From contig CAVZBY010000011.1 in the NCBI GenBank assembly GCA_963773685.1, positions 620,001-684,000 of the forward strand: 64,000 nt of DNA. Reading direction: 5' to 3'. Positions 26,977 to 35,343 of the stretch are shown piece after piece. The notes beneath the pieces are model-generated. The model made no database searches, was not told the DNA's origin, and saw only the letters and a program-made list of their open reading frames with translations. Position numbers and translations under genes: made by a program. This DNA comes from JALHVH01 sp963773685 (GTDB taxonomy: Bacteria; Acidobacteriota; Aminicenantia; Aminicenantales; Saccharicenantaceae). Positions within the stretch are counted from its first letter, which is position 1, and each line of letters starts with the position of its first letter.

Positions 26977-27855
26977 CGCCGCCGGCCGCCCCGCGGCCTT
27001 GCGGGCGGCGACGATCCTCGGGATCCCGGCGAGATCGGGGACGATGGCGACCGACTCCCAGCCCCTTCCGAACATCGCCCGGACAGCCTCATGTTGTCCC
27101 GCCCCGAACTCGAGAACGAGACGCCCGCCCGGCCTCAGGAAGCGCCGGGCTTCGCGGACGAGCCTTTCGGAGAGCTCCGTGCCCCGGACGCCTCCCACGA
27201 GGGCCCGGCGCGGCTCGTGGTCCCGGACCTCGGCCGAGAGCCCGGCCCATTCGCGCCGGCCGACGTACGGAGGGTTGGAGACGATGATATCGAACCGGGG
27301 GCGGGGCCGCCCGAAGGCCGCGAAGAGGTCGCTCCGGACGAATCGGATGCGGGGGCAACCGTTGGACGCGGCGTTCGCCGCGGCGACCCTGAGAGCGCGG
27401 GGGGAGACATCCGAGGCCGTAATGCGGGCCGCGGGAATCTCGCGGGCGAGGGCGACCGCGATGTTGCCGCTCCCGGTGCCCAGGTCCAGGATGGAGCGCT
27501 TCGCCCCGGACGCAAAGGCAACGACCGTTTCGACCAGGAGCTCTGTTTCGGGACGCGGGATGAGGACTCCCGGGCCCACCCGGAACGGCAGCGACCAGAA
27601 TTCCTTCCAACCGGTCAGGTAGGCCAGCGGGGCTCCCGCCGCGCGCCGAACGATCAGTTCGAGGTACCGATCGGCGGCCCGGGGGGAAAGCCTGAGCTCG
27701 GGATGGGCGTGGAGGGTTTCCTCGGGAAGTCCGGACGCGTGGAGGAGGAGAACCCGGGCGTCGATGTCGGGGCGGGAAACGCGCTTCAGGAGACGGGCCC
27801 CGAGGAGGAAGAGCTCGCCGAGAGACTCAGGCCTCGGGGTCGTCGCGGCGATCAT
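26973..27855 (-). CDS. prmC: Release factor glutamine methyltransferase
   Basis: About 294 residues. It methylates the glutamine of the GGQ motif of release factors using SAM. The helical N-terminal domain is followed by PLAYLTGWKEFWSLPF, the SAM loop ILDLGTGSGNIAVALA and the catalytic SNPPYVG. It overlaps the end of prfA by 29 bases, the usual prfA-prmC arrangement. The annotated frame has no stop and runs antisense into the HD-GYP gene. A one-base frame change near 26995 brings a TAA at 26973, right at the HD-GYP stop, which is taken as the real end. Confidence 0.9.
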
Positions 27856-28931
27856 CGTCCGTCCCTCCCTCGCCGCGGGCCGGGGATTGCGAACGGAGGG
27901 TCAGGGCCTCGGTCAAGGCGTCCAGGTCCCCGTCGAGGATCGCTTCCATCCGATGGAAGCTCTCGTTGAGACGGTGGTCCGTGATGCGGGATTGCGGGAA
28001 ATTGTAGGTCCGGATCTTCTCGCTCCGATCGCCGGTGCCGACCTTGGACCGCCGGTCCTTGGCGATCCTCTGCTGCTGTTCGCTCTGGGCGGCGTCCATG
28101 AGCCGGGACCGGAGGATCTTCATGGCCTTTTCCTTGTTCCGGTGCTGGGACTTCTCGTCCTGGCAGGAAACGACCAGGCCGGACGGCTTATGGCTGATGC
28201 GGATCGCCGTGTAGTTCCGGTTGACGTTCTGTCCCCCGGGCCCGGAGGCGCCGAAGGCCTCGATCTTCAGGTCCTTCGGGTCGATCCGCACGTCGATCTC
28301 GCCGGCTTCGGGGAGGACCGCCACCGTGGCCGTGGACGTGTGGATGCGTCCCCCGGCCTCGGTCTTCGGCACGCGCTGGACGCGATGGACGCCGCTTTCG
28401 AACTTCAGGGCGGCGTAGACGCGCCGGCCGCGGACGTTGGCGACGGCTTCCTTGATCCCCCCGACGGGCGACGGGCTGACGTCCAGGACCTCGAACTTCC
28501 AGCCCTTGTGCTCGGCGTACCGGGAATACATCCGGAAAAGGTCCTGGGCGAAGAGCGAGGCCTCATCCCCGCCGGCCCCCGCCCGGACCTCGAGGATGAC
28601 GTCCTTTTCAGTCGAAGGGGTCCTTGGGAAGGAGGAGGATCTGGAGCTCGGCCTCGAGGGCCTTCTCGCGCTTCTCGAGGGCGTCGATCTCCCCCTCGGC
28701 CAGGGCCTTCAATTCGGGGTCGGCGGCGGCGTCCGCCAGGATCTTGCGCGAGTCTTCCTTGTCCCGCTTCGTCCTCAGGACCTCCTCGTACTTGCGGACG
28801 ACGGGCTCGAGCTCCGCGCGTTCCTTGGAGATCTCCCGGAGCTTCTGGGGGTTGGCGAGGCAGGCCGGGTCGGAGAGGGACTGCGTGAGTCGGCGGTACT
28901 TATCCTCGAGCCTCTTCAGTTCCCGGAGCAT
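27827..28931 (-). CDS. prfA: Peptide chain release factor 1 (one frameshift)
   Basis: About 368 residues; it recognises UAA and UAG and triggers peptide release. The N-terminal coiled domain starts MLRELKRLEDKYRRL. The codon-recognition tripeptide is PKT in HRVQRVPKTEAGGRIHTS, of the RF1 PxT type, not the RF2 SPF type. The catalytic GGQ is in GASGPGGQNVNR, followed by CQDEKSQHRNKEKA. The frame changes near 28610, between LLPKDPFD and EKDVILEVRAGAGGDEA. This is too far into the gene for RF2-type programmed frameshifting and lacks its slippery site, so it is probably an indel error. It starts 5 bases after the rpmE stop. Confidence 0.93.
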
Positions 28932-28936
28932 GTCCG

Positions 28937-29143
28937 TTATTTCTTGGCATCGCCATATTTCTTCCGGAATTTCTCGATGCGCCCGGCGCTGTCCAGGAAC
29001 TTCTGCTTGCCCGTGAAGAACGGGTGGCACTGGGAACAGATCTCCACGCGGATCTCGGACTTGGTGGACCGTGTCTTGAAGTTGTTCCCGCAGGCGCAGG
29101 TCACAAGGCACTCCTGATATTCCGGATGGATATCTTTCTTCAT
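28937..29143 (-). CDS. rpmE: 50S ribosomal protein L31
   Basis: An intact 68-residue protein beginning MKKDIHPEYQECLVTCACG. It has the zinc-binding cysteines (CACG and CSQCH), so it is the zinc-containing L31 type. HPFFTGKQKFLDSAGRIEKF is the family core. It leads the rpmE-prfA-prmC operon from a promoter at 29170-29198. Confidence 0.97.
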   Translation of the reverse strand: MKKDIHPEYQECLVTCACGNNFKTRSTKSEIRVEICSQCHPFFTGKQKFLDSAGRIEKFRKKYGDAKK

Positions 29144-29169
29144 GGATTCATCTCCTCGTCAAAGCGGGC

Positions 29170-29198
29170 ATTATAGCAGAATTCCGCCCGGTCCGCAA
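29170..29198 (-). promoter_or_regulatory. Promoter of rpmE-prfA-prmC
   Basis: A perfect TATAAT with TTGCGG 17 bases upstream, 26 bases before the rpmE ATG. Its -10 box overlaps the stop codon of the upstream gene. Confidence 0.6.
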
Positions 29199-30055
29199 AG
29201 CGCCGGGATCCCTTCCGCCTTCTTCCGGAAGCCCTCCCGGTCCACGACGAACTCCAGGCCCTTCTGGGCGGCTTTCACCCTGTCCCGGTAGTCCCGGGAT
29301 TCGAAGTACTCCTTCAGCGCCCTGTTCAGGGGGTAGACCTGTTCCTCGGACCTCCATTCGTAGACCGATCCGTCCTTCCGCTTGAGGCAGTTGAGGTGGA
29401 CGACCCAGGCCAGCTGCTTGAACGGGACGTGGCTGAACGCCTTCCGGATGGCGGCGACCTCGGCCTCCTTCTCGGGGTTCATGAACCGGAAGTACCTCGA
29501 GAACAGGAGGGCGTTGTGAAAAAAGGCCGGGAAGGCCAGGAGGCAGTCCTTGTGCGTCAGCCGGGCAAGGTAGACGAAGGTGTCCATGATCTTATTGGAA
29601 AGATTGAGGCCGGGCCGGGCCTGCCCCGGGAGAGGGGGATGCTTCTCCGTGAACTCCTCGAGCGGGTTCTGGAGCGTCAGCCATTCCAGGACGAGGCTCC
29701 GGGGGGACAGGACGGCGTTGAGGCCGCCGAGCCTGGCCTTGAGCGGGTACTCGGCCTCGCGGATCTTCAGGTCGACGATCAGGTTCTCCGGGCTCTTGTC
29801 CTTGTAGAAGATCTGGAGTCTTTGAAGAGGGTACTCCCGGGAATCCAGCTCGTAGTCCAGGGGCCAGAGCTTTCTCTTCAGGGCCTCCCGGAGGAAGCTC
29901 CTCTTCTTCATGACCGCCAGGACCTCGTTCAGGGAGTAGCGGCCGAGGAAGAGAAAGCTCCCCTTGCGCTCGGCCAGCGTCGCGAAGATCTCCCCTTCCT
30001 CGACGAGGGGCGCGTCGGCGCCGAACGGTCTCACTTTGGAGCCGAAGAGCTTCAT
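29171..30055 (-). CDS. Conserved-looking protein of unknown function
   Basis: An intact 294-residue soluble protein with no signal peptide. The sequence is balanced and rich in charged and aromatic residues. Examples are FLFLGRYSLNEVLAVMKKRSF, WPLDYELDSREYPLQRLQIFY, KIMDTFVYLARLTHKDCLLA and SRYFRFMNPEKEAEVAAIRKAF. No catalytic motif or known domain was recognised. Its ATG follows a TAGAAT box by only 6 bases and there is no Shine-Dalgarno site, so it is probably translated from a leaderless mRNA. It lies upstream of rpmE in the same direction but with a separate promoter between them. Confidence 0.65.
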   Translation of the reverse strand: MKLFGSKVRPFGADAPLVEEGEIFATLAERKGSFLFLGRYSLNEVLAVMKKRSFLREALKRKLWPLDYELDSREYPLQRLQIFYKDKSPENLIVDLKIREAEYPLKARLGGLNAVLSPRSLVLEWLTLQNPLEEFTEKHPPLPGQARPGLNLSNKIMDTFVYLARLTHKDCLLAFPAFFHNALLFSRYFRFMNPEKEAEVAAIRKAFSHVPFKQLAWVVHLNCLKRKDGSVYEWRSEEQVYPLNRALKEYFESRDYRDRVKAAQKGLEFVVDREGFRKKAEGIPALCGPGGILL

Positions 30056-30061
30056 GTAAGG

Positions 30062-30090
30062 ATTCTATGTGATTTCAGCGGGCCTGGCAA
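30062..30090 (-). promoter_or_regulatory. Promoter giving a leaderless mRNA for the unknown gene
   Basis: TTGCCA and TAGAAT are separated by 17 bases. The -10 box ends 6 bases before the ATG at 30055, so transcription would start at or next to the initiation codon. Confidence 0.6.
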
Positions 30091-30148
30091 GGAGCGCCCG
30101 GGGACGGTTCTCCGGATTCCGGGGTTCGTAGCGCAGGCCCGGTGATGC

Positions 30149-30724
30149 CTATATTTCTGGGGGACCGGCCGGCCCGGGGGCCGGGGCGAGGAACGTCATG
30201 ATGTCGTCGCCGATGGATACGGTGCGCCGGACGACAAAGCCCTTCGTCGTCGGGCGGATCTTGAAATAGTGGCGCAGGATGACCGTTCCCCCGGCGCGAA
30301 GGATGCCCCTCTTCCGGACGACCTTGAGGGGATCGCGGGTCTCGAGGAGACGATAGGGCGGGTCGAGGAACACGATGTCGAACAGGACCCCGGACTTGGA
30401 CAGGTCGATGACGGCCCTGTTGAATTCCTTCTCGATGAGGAGGGCCTTGTCGTCCACCCCGCAGAGCGCGATGTTCGCCGCGATGACCTTCGCGGCGGGC
30501 CGGAGCTCCTCGACGAAAACGACCCGCTCGGCGCCCCGGCTCAGGGCCTCGATCCCGACGGACCCGGTCCCGGCGAATCCGTCCAGGAACCAGCTGCCCG
30601 GGACCTCGTCGCGGATGATGTTGAACAGGGCCCCCTTGAGCTTGTCCTGCATGGGCCGGACGAGGGGGCTGCGGATGAACTTCAGCCGTCTGCCCTTGAG
30701 ATCGCCGCCGATGACCCGGATCAT
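30149..30724 (-). CDS. rsmD: 16S rRNA (guanine966-N2)-methyltransferase
   Basis: A 191-residue SAM-dependent methyltransferase. MIRVIGGDLKGRRL is the standard RsmD N-terminus. It is followed by RPMQDKLKGALFNII, the SAM loop LDGFAGTGSVGIEALSRGA and the catalytic FLDPPYR. It should methylate G966 in the 30S decoding region. It starts 14 bases after an unknown secreted-protein gene. A longer frame joining the two genes exists but is fortuitous. Confidence 0.93.
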   Translation of the reverse strand: MIRVIGGDLKGRRLKFIRSPLVRPMQDKLKGALFNIIRDEVPGSWFLDGFAGTGSVGIEALSRGAERVVFVEELRPAAKVIAANIALCGVDDKALLIEKEFNRAVIDLSKSGVLFDIVFLDPPYRLLETRDPLKVVRKRGILRAGGTVILRHYFKIRPTTKGFVVRRTVSIGDDIMTFLAPAPGPAGPPEI

Positions 30725-30738
30725 GGGATGCTGCCCGT

Positions 30739-31326
30739 CTAATAGGAGGCGACGAGCCGCCCCTGCTCGGTTTCCAGGCCGACGATGCCGTAAGGAAGCT
30801 CGTACCAATCGTCGAGCCGAAGGGGCTCCGTCCCCTCGAGCTCGGACACCGTGGCGATGACGAGGTCCAGGAGGGCCGTCTGGATCCGCTGCTGCTCGAG
30901 ATACAGGCTTTCGAAGCGGATCCGGGCCTCCCCGGGACGGGACTCGAGGACGCCGGCGAAAACGATGTGCATCACCGGCTTGATGAAGGCGGGAAGCTTG
31001 CGGTCCCGAAGGTCGATGACGGCAAGCCCCTCGATCCTGCGGTCGGGGAAGAGCTTGAGCCGGAGGTCCGTCAGGATGTCCTCCTTCTCCGTCTCGATGC
31101 GGTGGGCGATGTAGGCGTTCAGCTCGCGTTCCGTTACGGCGACCGAGCGCGGGCGGGCGGAAGGACCGGCGGCCCCCTCCGCCTGCATCCTCTCGATGAC
31201 CTGGAGGACCTTCATGGCGTCGGCGCGCGCTTCGGGGGTGAGCTTGGAGGGCGCGTTCTGCGCGCCCGCTGGGAGGACGGCGCAGACGCACGCCGCCGAA
31301 ACCGCGATCCGGAGGATACGTATCAT
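30739..31326 (-). CDS. Secreted protein of unknown function
   Basis: A 195-residue protein with a signal peptide (MIRILRIAVSAACVCAVLPAGA). The mature part has VTERELNAYIAHRIE, LRLKLFPDRRIEGLAVIDL and LDLVIATVSELEG, features seen in periplasmic lipid-binding-like (LmeA/DUF2993-type) folds, though this is only a resemblance. The start was set at 31326 because it gives the signal peptide and has an AGGGAAG site. It precedes rsmD and probably shares its mRNA. Confidence 0.65.
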   Translation of the reverse strand: MIRILRIAVSAACVCAVLPAGAQNAPSKLTPEARADAMKVLQVIERMQAEGAAGPSARPRSVAVTERELNAYIAHRIETEKEDILTDLRLKLFPDRRIEGLAVIDLRDRKLPAFIKPVMHIVFAGVLESRPGEARIRFESLYLEQQRIQTALLDLVIATVSELEGTEPLRLDDWYELPYGIVGLETEQGRLVASY

Positions 31327-31352
31327 GTTCTTCCCTGGGGCTCCCGTCCCCC

Positions 31353-31381
31353 ATGCTAGCAAAATCCCCCCCGCGTGTAAA
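31353..31381 (-). promoter_or_regulatory. Promoter of the secreted protein-rsmD unit
   Basis: TTTACA and TAGCAT are separated by 17 bases, 26 bases upstream of the ATG. The remaining ~155 bases up to 31538 hold no supported gene. Confidence 0.45.
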
Positions 31382-31538
31382 ACGGCGGGAGATCCCCCTT
31401 CCCTCTTTTGCACAGGGGAAAATTCTTTGATCTCGAACGGGAAGCCTTGGACTTCAGGACAAAGAACGGCAAGGCTCCGCCGTCGGGAATTCTTGCGGGG
31501 GGATCGGCAGGCCGCGGGAGGAGGCGGCGCGGGACGCG

Positions 31539-32387
31539 TCAGTATTGCGTCAGCGTTCCGTCCCTCTTGGCCTTGCGGAGGGCGAGCCGGAAGGTCCAGA
31601 ACCCGAGCGGGAGGAGCGCCGCCGCGAAGACGGCCAGAGCGGCGATGCTCGGCAGGACGCGGGCGAACGGCGCGGAGGAAAGCAGGCTCAAGCGAAGGCC
31701 TTCGAGCGCGTGGGTGACCGGCAGGAAGACGGAGAAGCTCCGGAGCCAGGGAGGAAGGACCGACACGGGGAACAGCATGCCTCCCAGGAGTCCGGAAACG
31801 CTTCCGAAAAGCCAGGAGATGGGATTCCCGAGCTTATAAACGAGGAGGAACGAGGCCGATAACATGCCCACGCTCAGGAAACAAACGGCCGTCAGGATAA
31901 GGACGAGGAGGAGGGCGGGAACGTTGACGGAGCCCAGCTTCATGCCGAAGACCGCCACGGCCAGGGCCAGGTGGACGGCCGTGCGGAGCAGGGCGAAGAC
32001 AAGGGAGTAGAGGGAGGACCCGAAGAGGATGACCGGCATCGAGGTCCGGGTCACGAGGAGGGCCTCCAGCGTTCCCGAAACCTGGGCGCTCCGGACGACC
32101 GACGGAAGGCCCTCCTGGAATATCCCCAGGAGCCCGGAGAAGGCGATGCCGATCATGGCGAAGGAAAAATAATCTCCGCCGTAGGCCGCGAGCGAAACGG
32201 TCCCGGGGGCGATCATCCGGGAAATGAAATAGAACGTCGCCGAGGAGAACAGGATCCCCACGATCGAAAAGACGAAGGACAGCTTGTAGCTCGAAGCGTC
32301 GAGGAGATCGCGACGGAGGAACGCCCCGAGCCGGCCGGGCAGGCCGGAAAGTTCGGACGCGCGGCCAAGCGCGGGACGTCGACTCAT
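31539..32387 (-). CDS. ABC-2 type transporter permease
   Basis: An intact 282-residue protein with six hydrophobic segments. It has the ABC-2 fold: FVFSIVGILFSSATFYFISR, the conserved GTLEALLVTRTSM coupling loop near residue 105, and GGMLFPVSVLPPWLRSFSVFLPVTHALEGLR in the last third. This type exports polysaccharides, drugs or peptides. Its start overlaps the ATPase gene as ATGA. The two genes follow a nucleotidyltransferase-like gene, forming a three-gene cassette. Confidence 0.88.
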   Translation of the reverse strand: MSRRPALGRASELSGLPGRLGAFLRRDLLDASSYKLSFVFSIVGILFSSATFYFISRMIAPGTVSLAAYGGDYFSFAMIGIAFSGLLGIFQEGLPSVVRSAQVSGTLEALLVTRTSMPVILFGSSLYSLVFALLRTAVHLALAVAVFGMKLGSVNVPALLLVLILTAVCFLSVGMLSASFLLVYKLGNPISWLFGSVSGLLGGMLFPVSVLPPWLRSFSVFLPVTHALEGLRLSLLSSAPFARVLPSIAALAVFAAALLPLGFWTFRLALRKAKRDGTLTQY

Positions 32388-33223
32388 GACCTTTCCCCGT
32401 CGTCCGGAAGGGGCCCGGCGGCCGGGCCGGCTTCGACGACGCCGTCATAGACCTCCTGGAGGGAGATCCGGCCGCCTGCCGTCAGGTCCGCCGTCCGGCC
32501 GGAAGCCCGGATGCGCCCCTTGTCGATGATGGCGAGGTCGTCGGCCACTTCGGCGGCCTCGGAGAGATTGTGCGTGGCCCAGAGCACCGTTCGCCCATGG
32601 CGCTCGACGAGCTCGCCCCGGATGAAGGCCCGGATCCTGCGGGCCGAGCCCGGGTCGAGGCTCCGGGTCGGCTCGTCCACGAACAGGATCCTGGCGTCGG
32701 TAAGCAGGGCCCTGGCGAAGGCCAGCATCTGGCGCTTGCCGGTGGAGTAGGCGTTGAACCGAAGATCGGCCACGTCGTCCAGGCCGGCGAGGGCGAGGAT
32801 CCCGTCGATCCGGCGGCGGGCCTCTGCCGCGGGGATGGCATTCAAGGCGGCGAAGAACATGAGGTTCTGTCGGCCGGTCAGCCTCCAATAGAAGCTTCGC
32901 TCGTCGCCGACCGCCAGGCCGATCGCCTCCTTGACGTTCCGGGCGTCGCGCTCGACGTCGAAGCCGCCGACGCGCACCGAGCCCCCATCGGGAAGCACGA
33001 GGGTCGCAAGGACCTTGATCAGGGTCGTCTTGCCCGCCCCGTTCGGACCCAGGAGGCAGAAACAGCGGCCGGTCCCGACGTCGAGGTCGATACCGTCGAG
33101 GGCGGTGATGAACCTCCTCCGGAAGGGGTGGCGGGCAAGCTCCCGGTATCCCCGGACCAGAGGGTACTTCTTGACGAGCCCGCGGACGGAAACGGCGGGG
33201 ACGCCGACGGTTGTTCCGATCAT
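32384..33223 (-). CDS. ABC transporter ATPase
   Basis: A 279-residue nucleotide-binding protein. An N-terminal extension (YRELARHPFRRRFITALDGI) precedes Walker A GPNGAGKTT. The signature is YSTGKRQML and Walker B is ILFVDEPTRSLDP; the switch His is in WATHNLSEA. The extension resembles that of ATPases serving ABC-2 polysaccharide or antibiotic exporters. It overlaps both neighbours by 4 bases (ATGA), so the three proteins are made in coupled fashion. Confidence 0.9.
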   Translation of the reverse strand: MIGTTVGVPAVSVRGLVKKYPLVRGYRELARHPFRRRFITALDGIDLDVGTGRCFCLLGPNGAGKTTLIKVLATLVLPDGGSVRVGGFDVERDARNVKEAIGLAVGDERSFYWRLTGRQNLMFFAALNAIPAAEARRRIDGILALAGLDDVADLRFNAYSTGKRQMLAFARALLTDARILFVDEPTRSLDPGSARRIRAFIRGELVERHGRTVLWATHNLSEAAEVADDLAIIDKGRIRASGRTADLTAGGRISLQEVYDGVVEAGPAAGPLPDDGERS

Positions 33224-34407
33224 GCTTCGGGCTTTCCTCTTTTCAGGAGACGGGCCAGGGGCGTGCCGAGCCTCCGGGCATACCGGAGCCAGGCTTTCGG
33301 CGATCCTGGGGCCACGTTATAGGAATCGGCGATCCAGTCCATGGGCGGAAAAAGGATCCTCAGCAGGGTCCGGGCGGCCAGAAGGGGCTTTCTTCGGGCG
33401 AGGAGGGAGAAGAAGGTCGGCGTGTAATAGGGCAGAGAGACCTGGCAGGTCCGCCGGACGACCTTGCGGTGCGGCCAGAAGGCGGGCAGAAGCACGGCTT
33501 CGAGAGGCCCCTTACGGAGATCGGAGACGAACCCGGCCGGGATCGTTCCGGGCCAGAGGGCGTTCACGAGCTCGAATCCATAGCGGACGACGGCCCCGAT
33601 CCCCTCCCGCCGGGCGATTCCCGCGACCTTATCCCGGTCGACTTCGGCCCGCGAGCCGAGCTCGGCGATGTCCGTGAGCCACATCAGGCGGCCGTAGGAG
33701 TGCTGTTGGGCGTGCAGACACAGATAGCACAGCTCGTATTCCGGGGACGTTATGCAGGCCTCCACGCCGTCCCTTCCGGCGTTTCCGGTCGAAGCCCAGA
33801 AATCCTCTTCGGACCGGAACGGAACGTGAAGTCCGAGATAAGCGAAATGGAGCTCGACGACGAGGTCTCCCAGCCGGAAGTAGGGAGAGAAGGTCCAGTC
33901 GAGCGACCGGTCACGCGGATGGAGCCGGGTCCGCCCGCGGGACTCCGGAACGTATCCCAGTCCGGAGAGGGCCTTATCCAGGGCCGGCCAATCGCCGGGA
34001 TGGACCATGAGGTCGATATCCGTGAAGGGTCTGAGACCGATGTCCGGATAGACCGTCAGGGCCAGGCGGGCCCCCTTGGTGATGACCGCGCGGAGACCCG
34101 AGGCGCTCACGGCTTCGAACAAGGGCGAGATCCGGCGAAAAAGCCGGGTACTCCGGGCCTCGTTGGCGAAATAGGTCTTTCGCAGGGAAGCGAGAGCTTC
34201 CTCCGGAACATAAGCCTCCAAGGGCCTCAGATTACGGTAAAGGAGAGGCGAGACGCCCTCGCGGGCGGCCCTTCTCAGCAGACGGGGCCAGTCGACCGAT
34301 CGCCCGACCAGATCCAGGATCTCGGCCCGGGCATCGGCCGCCGGGTCGATACGGGAGAGTCCGACGAGTAAACGGTGGGTCACCGTCGGGACCGGACCTG
34401 AAGGCAT
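33220..34407 (-). CDS. Nucleotidyltransferase family protein (NTP_transf_5-like)
   Basis: A 395-residue protein. The core has AVITKGARLALTVYPDIGLRPFTDIDLMV near residues 108-137. The G...DxD pattern is the metal-binding centre of the nucleotidyltransferase fold, followed by VELHFAYL and ELCYLCLHAQQHSYGRLMWLTDIAEL. Proteins of this family occur in exopolysaccharide and peptide-natural-product clusters with unknown substrates. It overlaps the ABC ATPase gene by ATGA. No Shine-Dalgarno sequence was found at its ATG and only a terminator separates it from the upstream gene, so its transcription may depend on read-through. Confidence 0.75.
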   Translation of the reverse strand: MPSGPVPTVTHRLLVGLSRIDPAADARAEILDLVGRSVDWPRLLRRAAREGVSPLLYRNLRPLEAYVPEEALASLRKTYFANEARSTRLFRRISPLFEAVSASGLRAVITKGARLALTVYPDIGLRPFTDIDLMVHPGDWPALDKALSGLGYVPESRGRTRLHPRDRSLDWTFSPYFRLGDLVVELHFAYLGLHVPFRSEEDFWASTGNAGRDGVEACITSPEYELCYLCLHAQQHSYGRLMWLTDIAELGSRAEVDRDKVAGIARREGIGAVVRYGFELVNALWPGTIPAGFVSDLRKGPLEAVLLPAFWPHRKVVRRTCQVSLPYYTPTFFSLLARRKPLLAARTLLRILFPPMDWIADSYNVAPGSPKAWLRYARRLGTPLARLLKRGKPEA

Positions 34408-34437
34408 GGAAATACGACTCGAAGGATATCTCTGGGG

Positions 34438-34466
34438 AAAAGGCCCCGCCCTGAGGGGCGGGGCCT
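34438..34466 (-). terminator. Rho-independent terminator of the secreted CarboxypepD-like gene
   Basis: AGGCCCCGCCC and GGGCGGGGCCT form an 11-bp stem with a 4-base loop. On the minus strand the stem ends in a short T run. It lies 32 bases after the stop codon at 34498. Confidence 0.75.
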
Positions 34467-34497
34467 GGAAGAACGTTACTTCAAAAAGTCACCGCCG

Positions 34498-35280
34498 TCA
34501 GTTCTTGAACGGACTGGCGGTCTGCTCGTCCCCGCCGGGAGTCAGGGCGGCGCTGCCCGCGACGACCGCGGCGATGCCGAGAGGCGCGAGGAAGAACGGC
34601 GGAATGCCCCTCTTGCAGACGACATAAACGAGGTCGCCCGGCTCGCAGGGCTTGTTGACGGAGATCATGCCGTTCTGGCCGGCGAGGAGCTTCTTGACGG
34701 ACGCGCCCTGGAGAAGCAGCCCCTTGGCGTCCTGATAGAAGTCGGTGTTGACGCCTTTGACGTGGATCCGGTCGGTGTACTGCAGGAGGCCCCTCTCAAT
34801 GAAGACCTCGGCCTGGTTCCCTCCCGCCGTATACACGACCACGTGGCCGACCCGGGACTCGCCCTCTTCCTGCTGGTCCTTGTTGACCGGCTGGATGGCT
34901 TCCTGGACGTCCTTTTCATACGGGGTCAGCGCAACGGCGATCTTCGACGTCTCGTTGGCCGCGACTCCGATGAGGTCGGTCGAGTTGAAGCTGCCTTTCG
35001 GCGACGTCACCCCAAGGGCATACAGCCCTGTCTCGAGCCCCTGAACCTTGAAGATCCCCAGGCCGTCCGAAGCGGAACTCTCGTAAACCCTGCCCGACGA
35101 GATGTTCTTGACCATGACGACGGCGCCGGGAAGCGGCGTTGTCCCGTCCTGGCCGTAGACGAAACCCAGGAGATTCCCCTTGGCGGGAACCTGTCCCTTC
35201 AAGGCCAGCGGCGAAGAAAAGACGAGCATCGCCGTAAGCAGCCCAAAAGAAACAACTTTGACTTTGACACCTCTGCCCAT
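34498..35280 (-). CDS. Secreted protein with carboxypeptidase-regulatory-like domain
   Basis: A 260-residue protein with a signal peptide (ending near SPLALKG). A CarboxypepD-regulatory-like beta-sandwich follows near residues 35-115 (GNLLGFVYGQDGTTPLPGAVVMV, YALGV). The middle part is acidic; the C-terminal part has PCEPGDLVYVVCKRGIPPFFLAPLGIAAVVAG, a likely membrane segment. The start at 35280 has a perfect AAGGAGG site and a consensus promoter, so it is probably abundant. The upstream neighbour is the end of the exopolysaccharide operon and it ends with its own terminator, so it is monocistronic. Function unknown; surface or adhesion role possible. Confidence 0.75.
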   Translation of the reverse strand: MGRGVKVKVVSFGLLTAMLVFSSPLALKGQVPAKGNLLGFVYGQDGTTPLPGAVVMVKNISSGRVYESSASDGLGIFKVQGLETGLYALGVTSPKGSFNSTDLIGVAANETSKIAVALTPYEKDVQEAIQPVNKDQQEEGESRVGHVVVYTAGGNQAEVFIERGLLQYTDRIHVKGVNTDFYQDAKGLLLQGASVKKLLAGQNGMISVNKPCEPGDLVYVVCKRGIPPFFLAPLGIAAVVAGSAALTPGGDEQTASPFKN

Positions 35281-35308
35281 AGAATCCTCCTTAAGAAAAC
35301 CCTGTATC

Positions 35309-35337
35309 ATCATAGGTCAACCGAAAACCTATGTCAA
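35309..35337 (-). promoter_or_regulatory. Consensus promoter with a palindrome in the spacer
   Basis: TTGACA and TATGAT are separated by exactly 17 bases, 28 bases upstream of the ATG. CATAGGT and ACCTATG (35311-35333) form a 7-bp inverted repeat covering the spacer and part of both boxes, placed where a repressor would block RNA polymerase. Confidence 0.75.
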
Positions 35338-35343
35338 GCGCGA

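Noticed and set aside
25426..27855. 809-residue PrmC fusion protein
   Set aside because: After the methyltransferase the frame is antisense to the HD-GYP gene; a one-base correction gives a stop at 26973.
28600..28620. Programmed frameshift as in release factor 2
   Set aside because: The gene is release factor 1 (PxT motif), the break is near codon 107 rather than 25, and there is no CUUUGAC slippery site with an internal Shine-Dalgarno.
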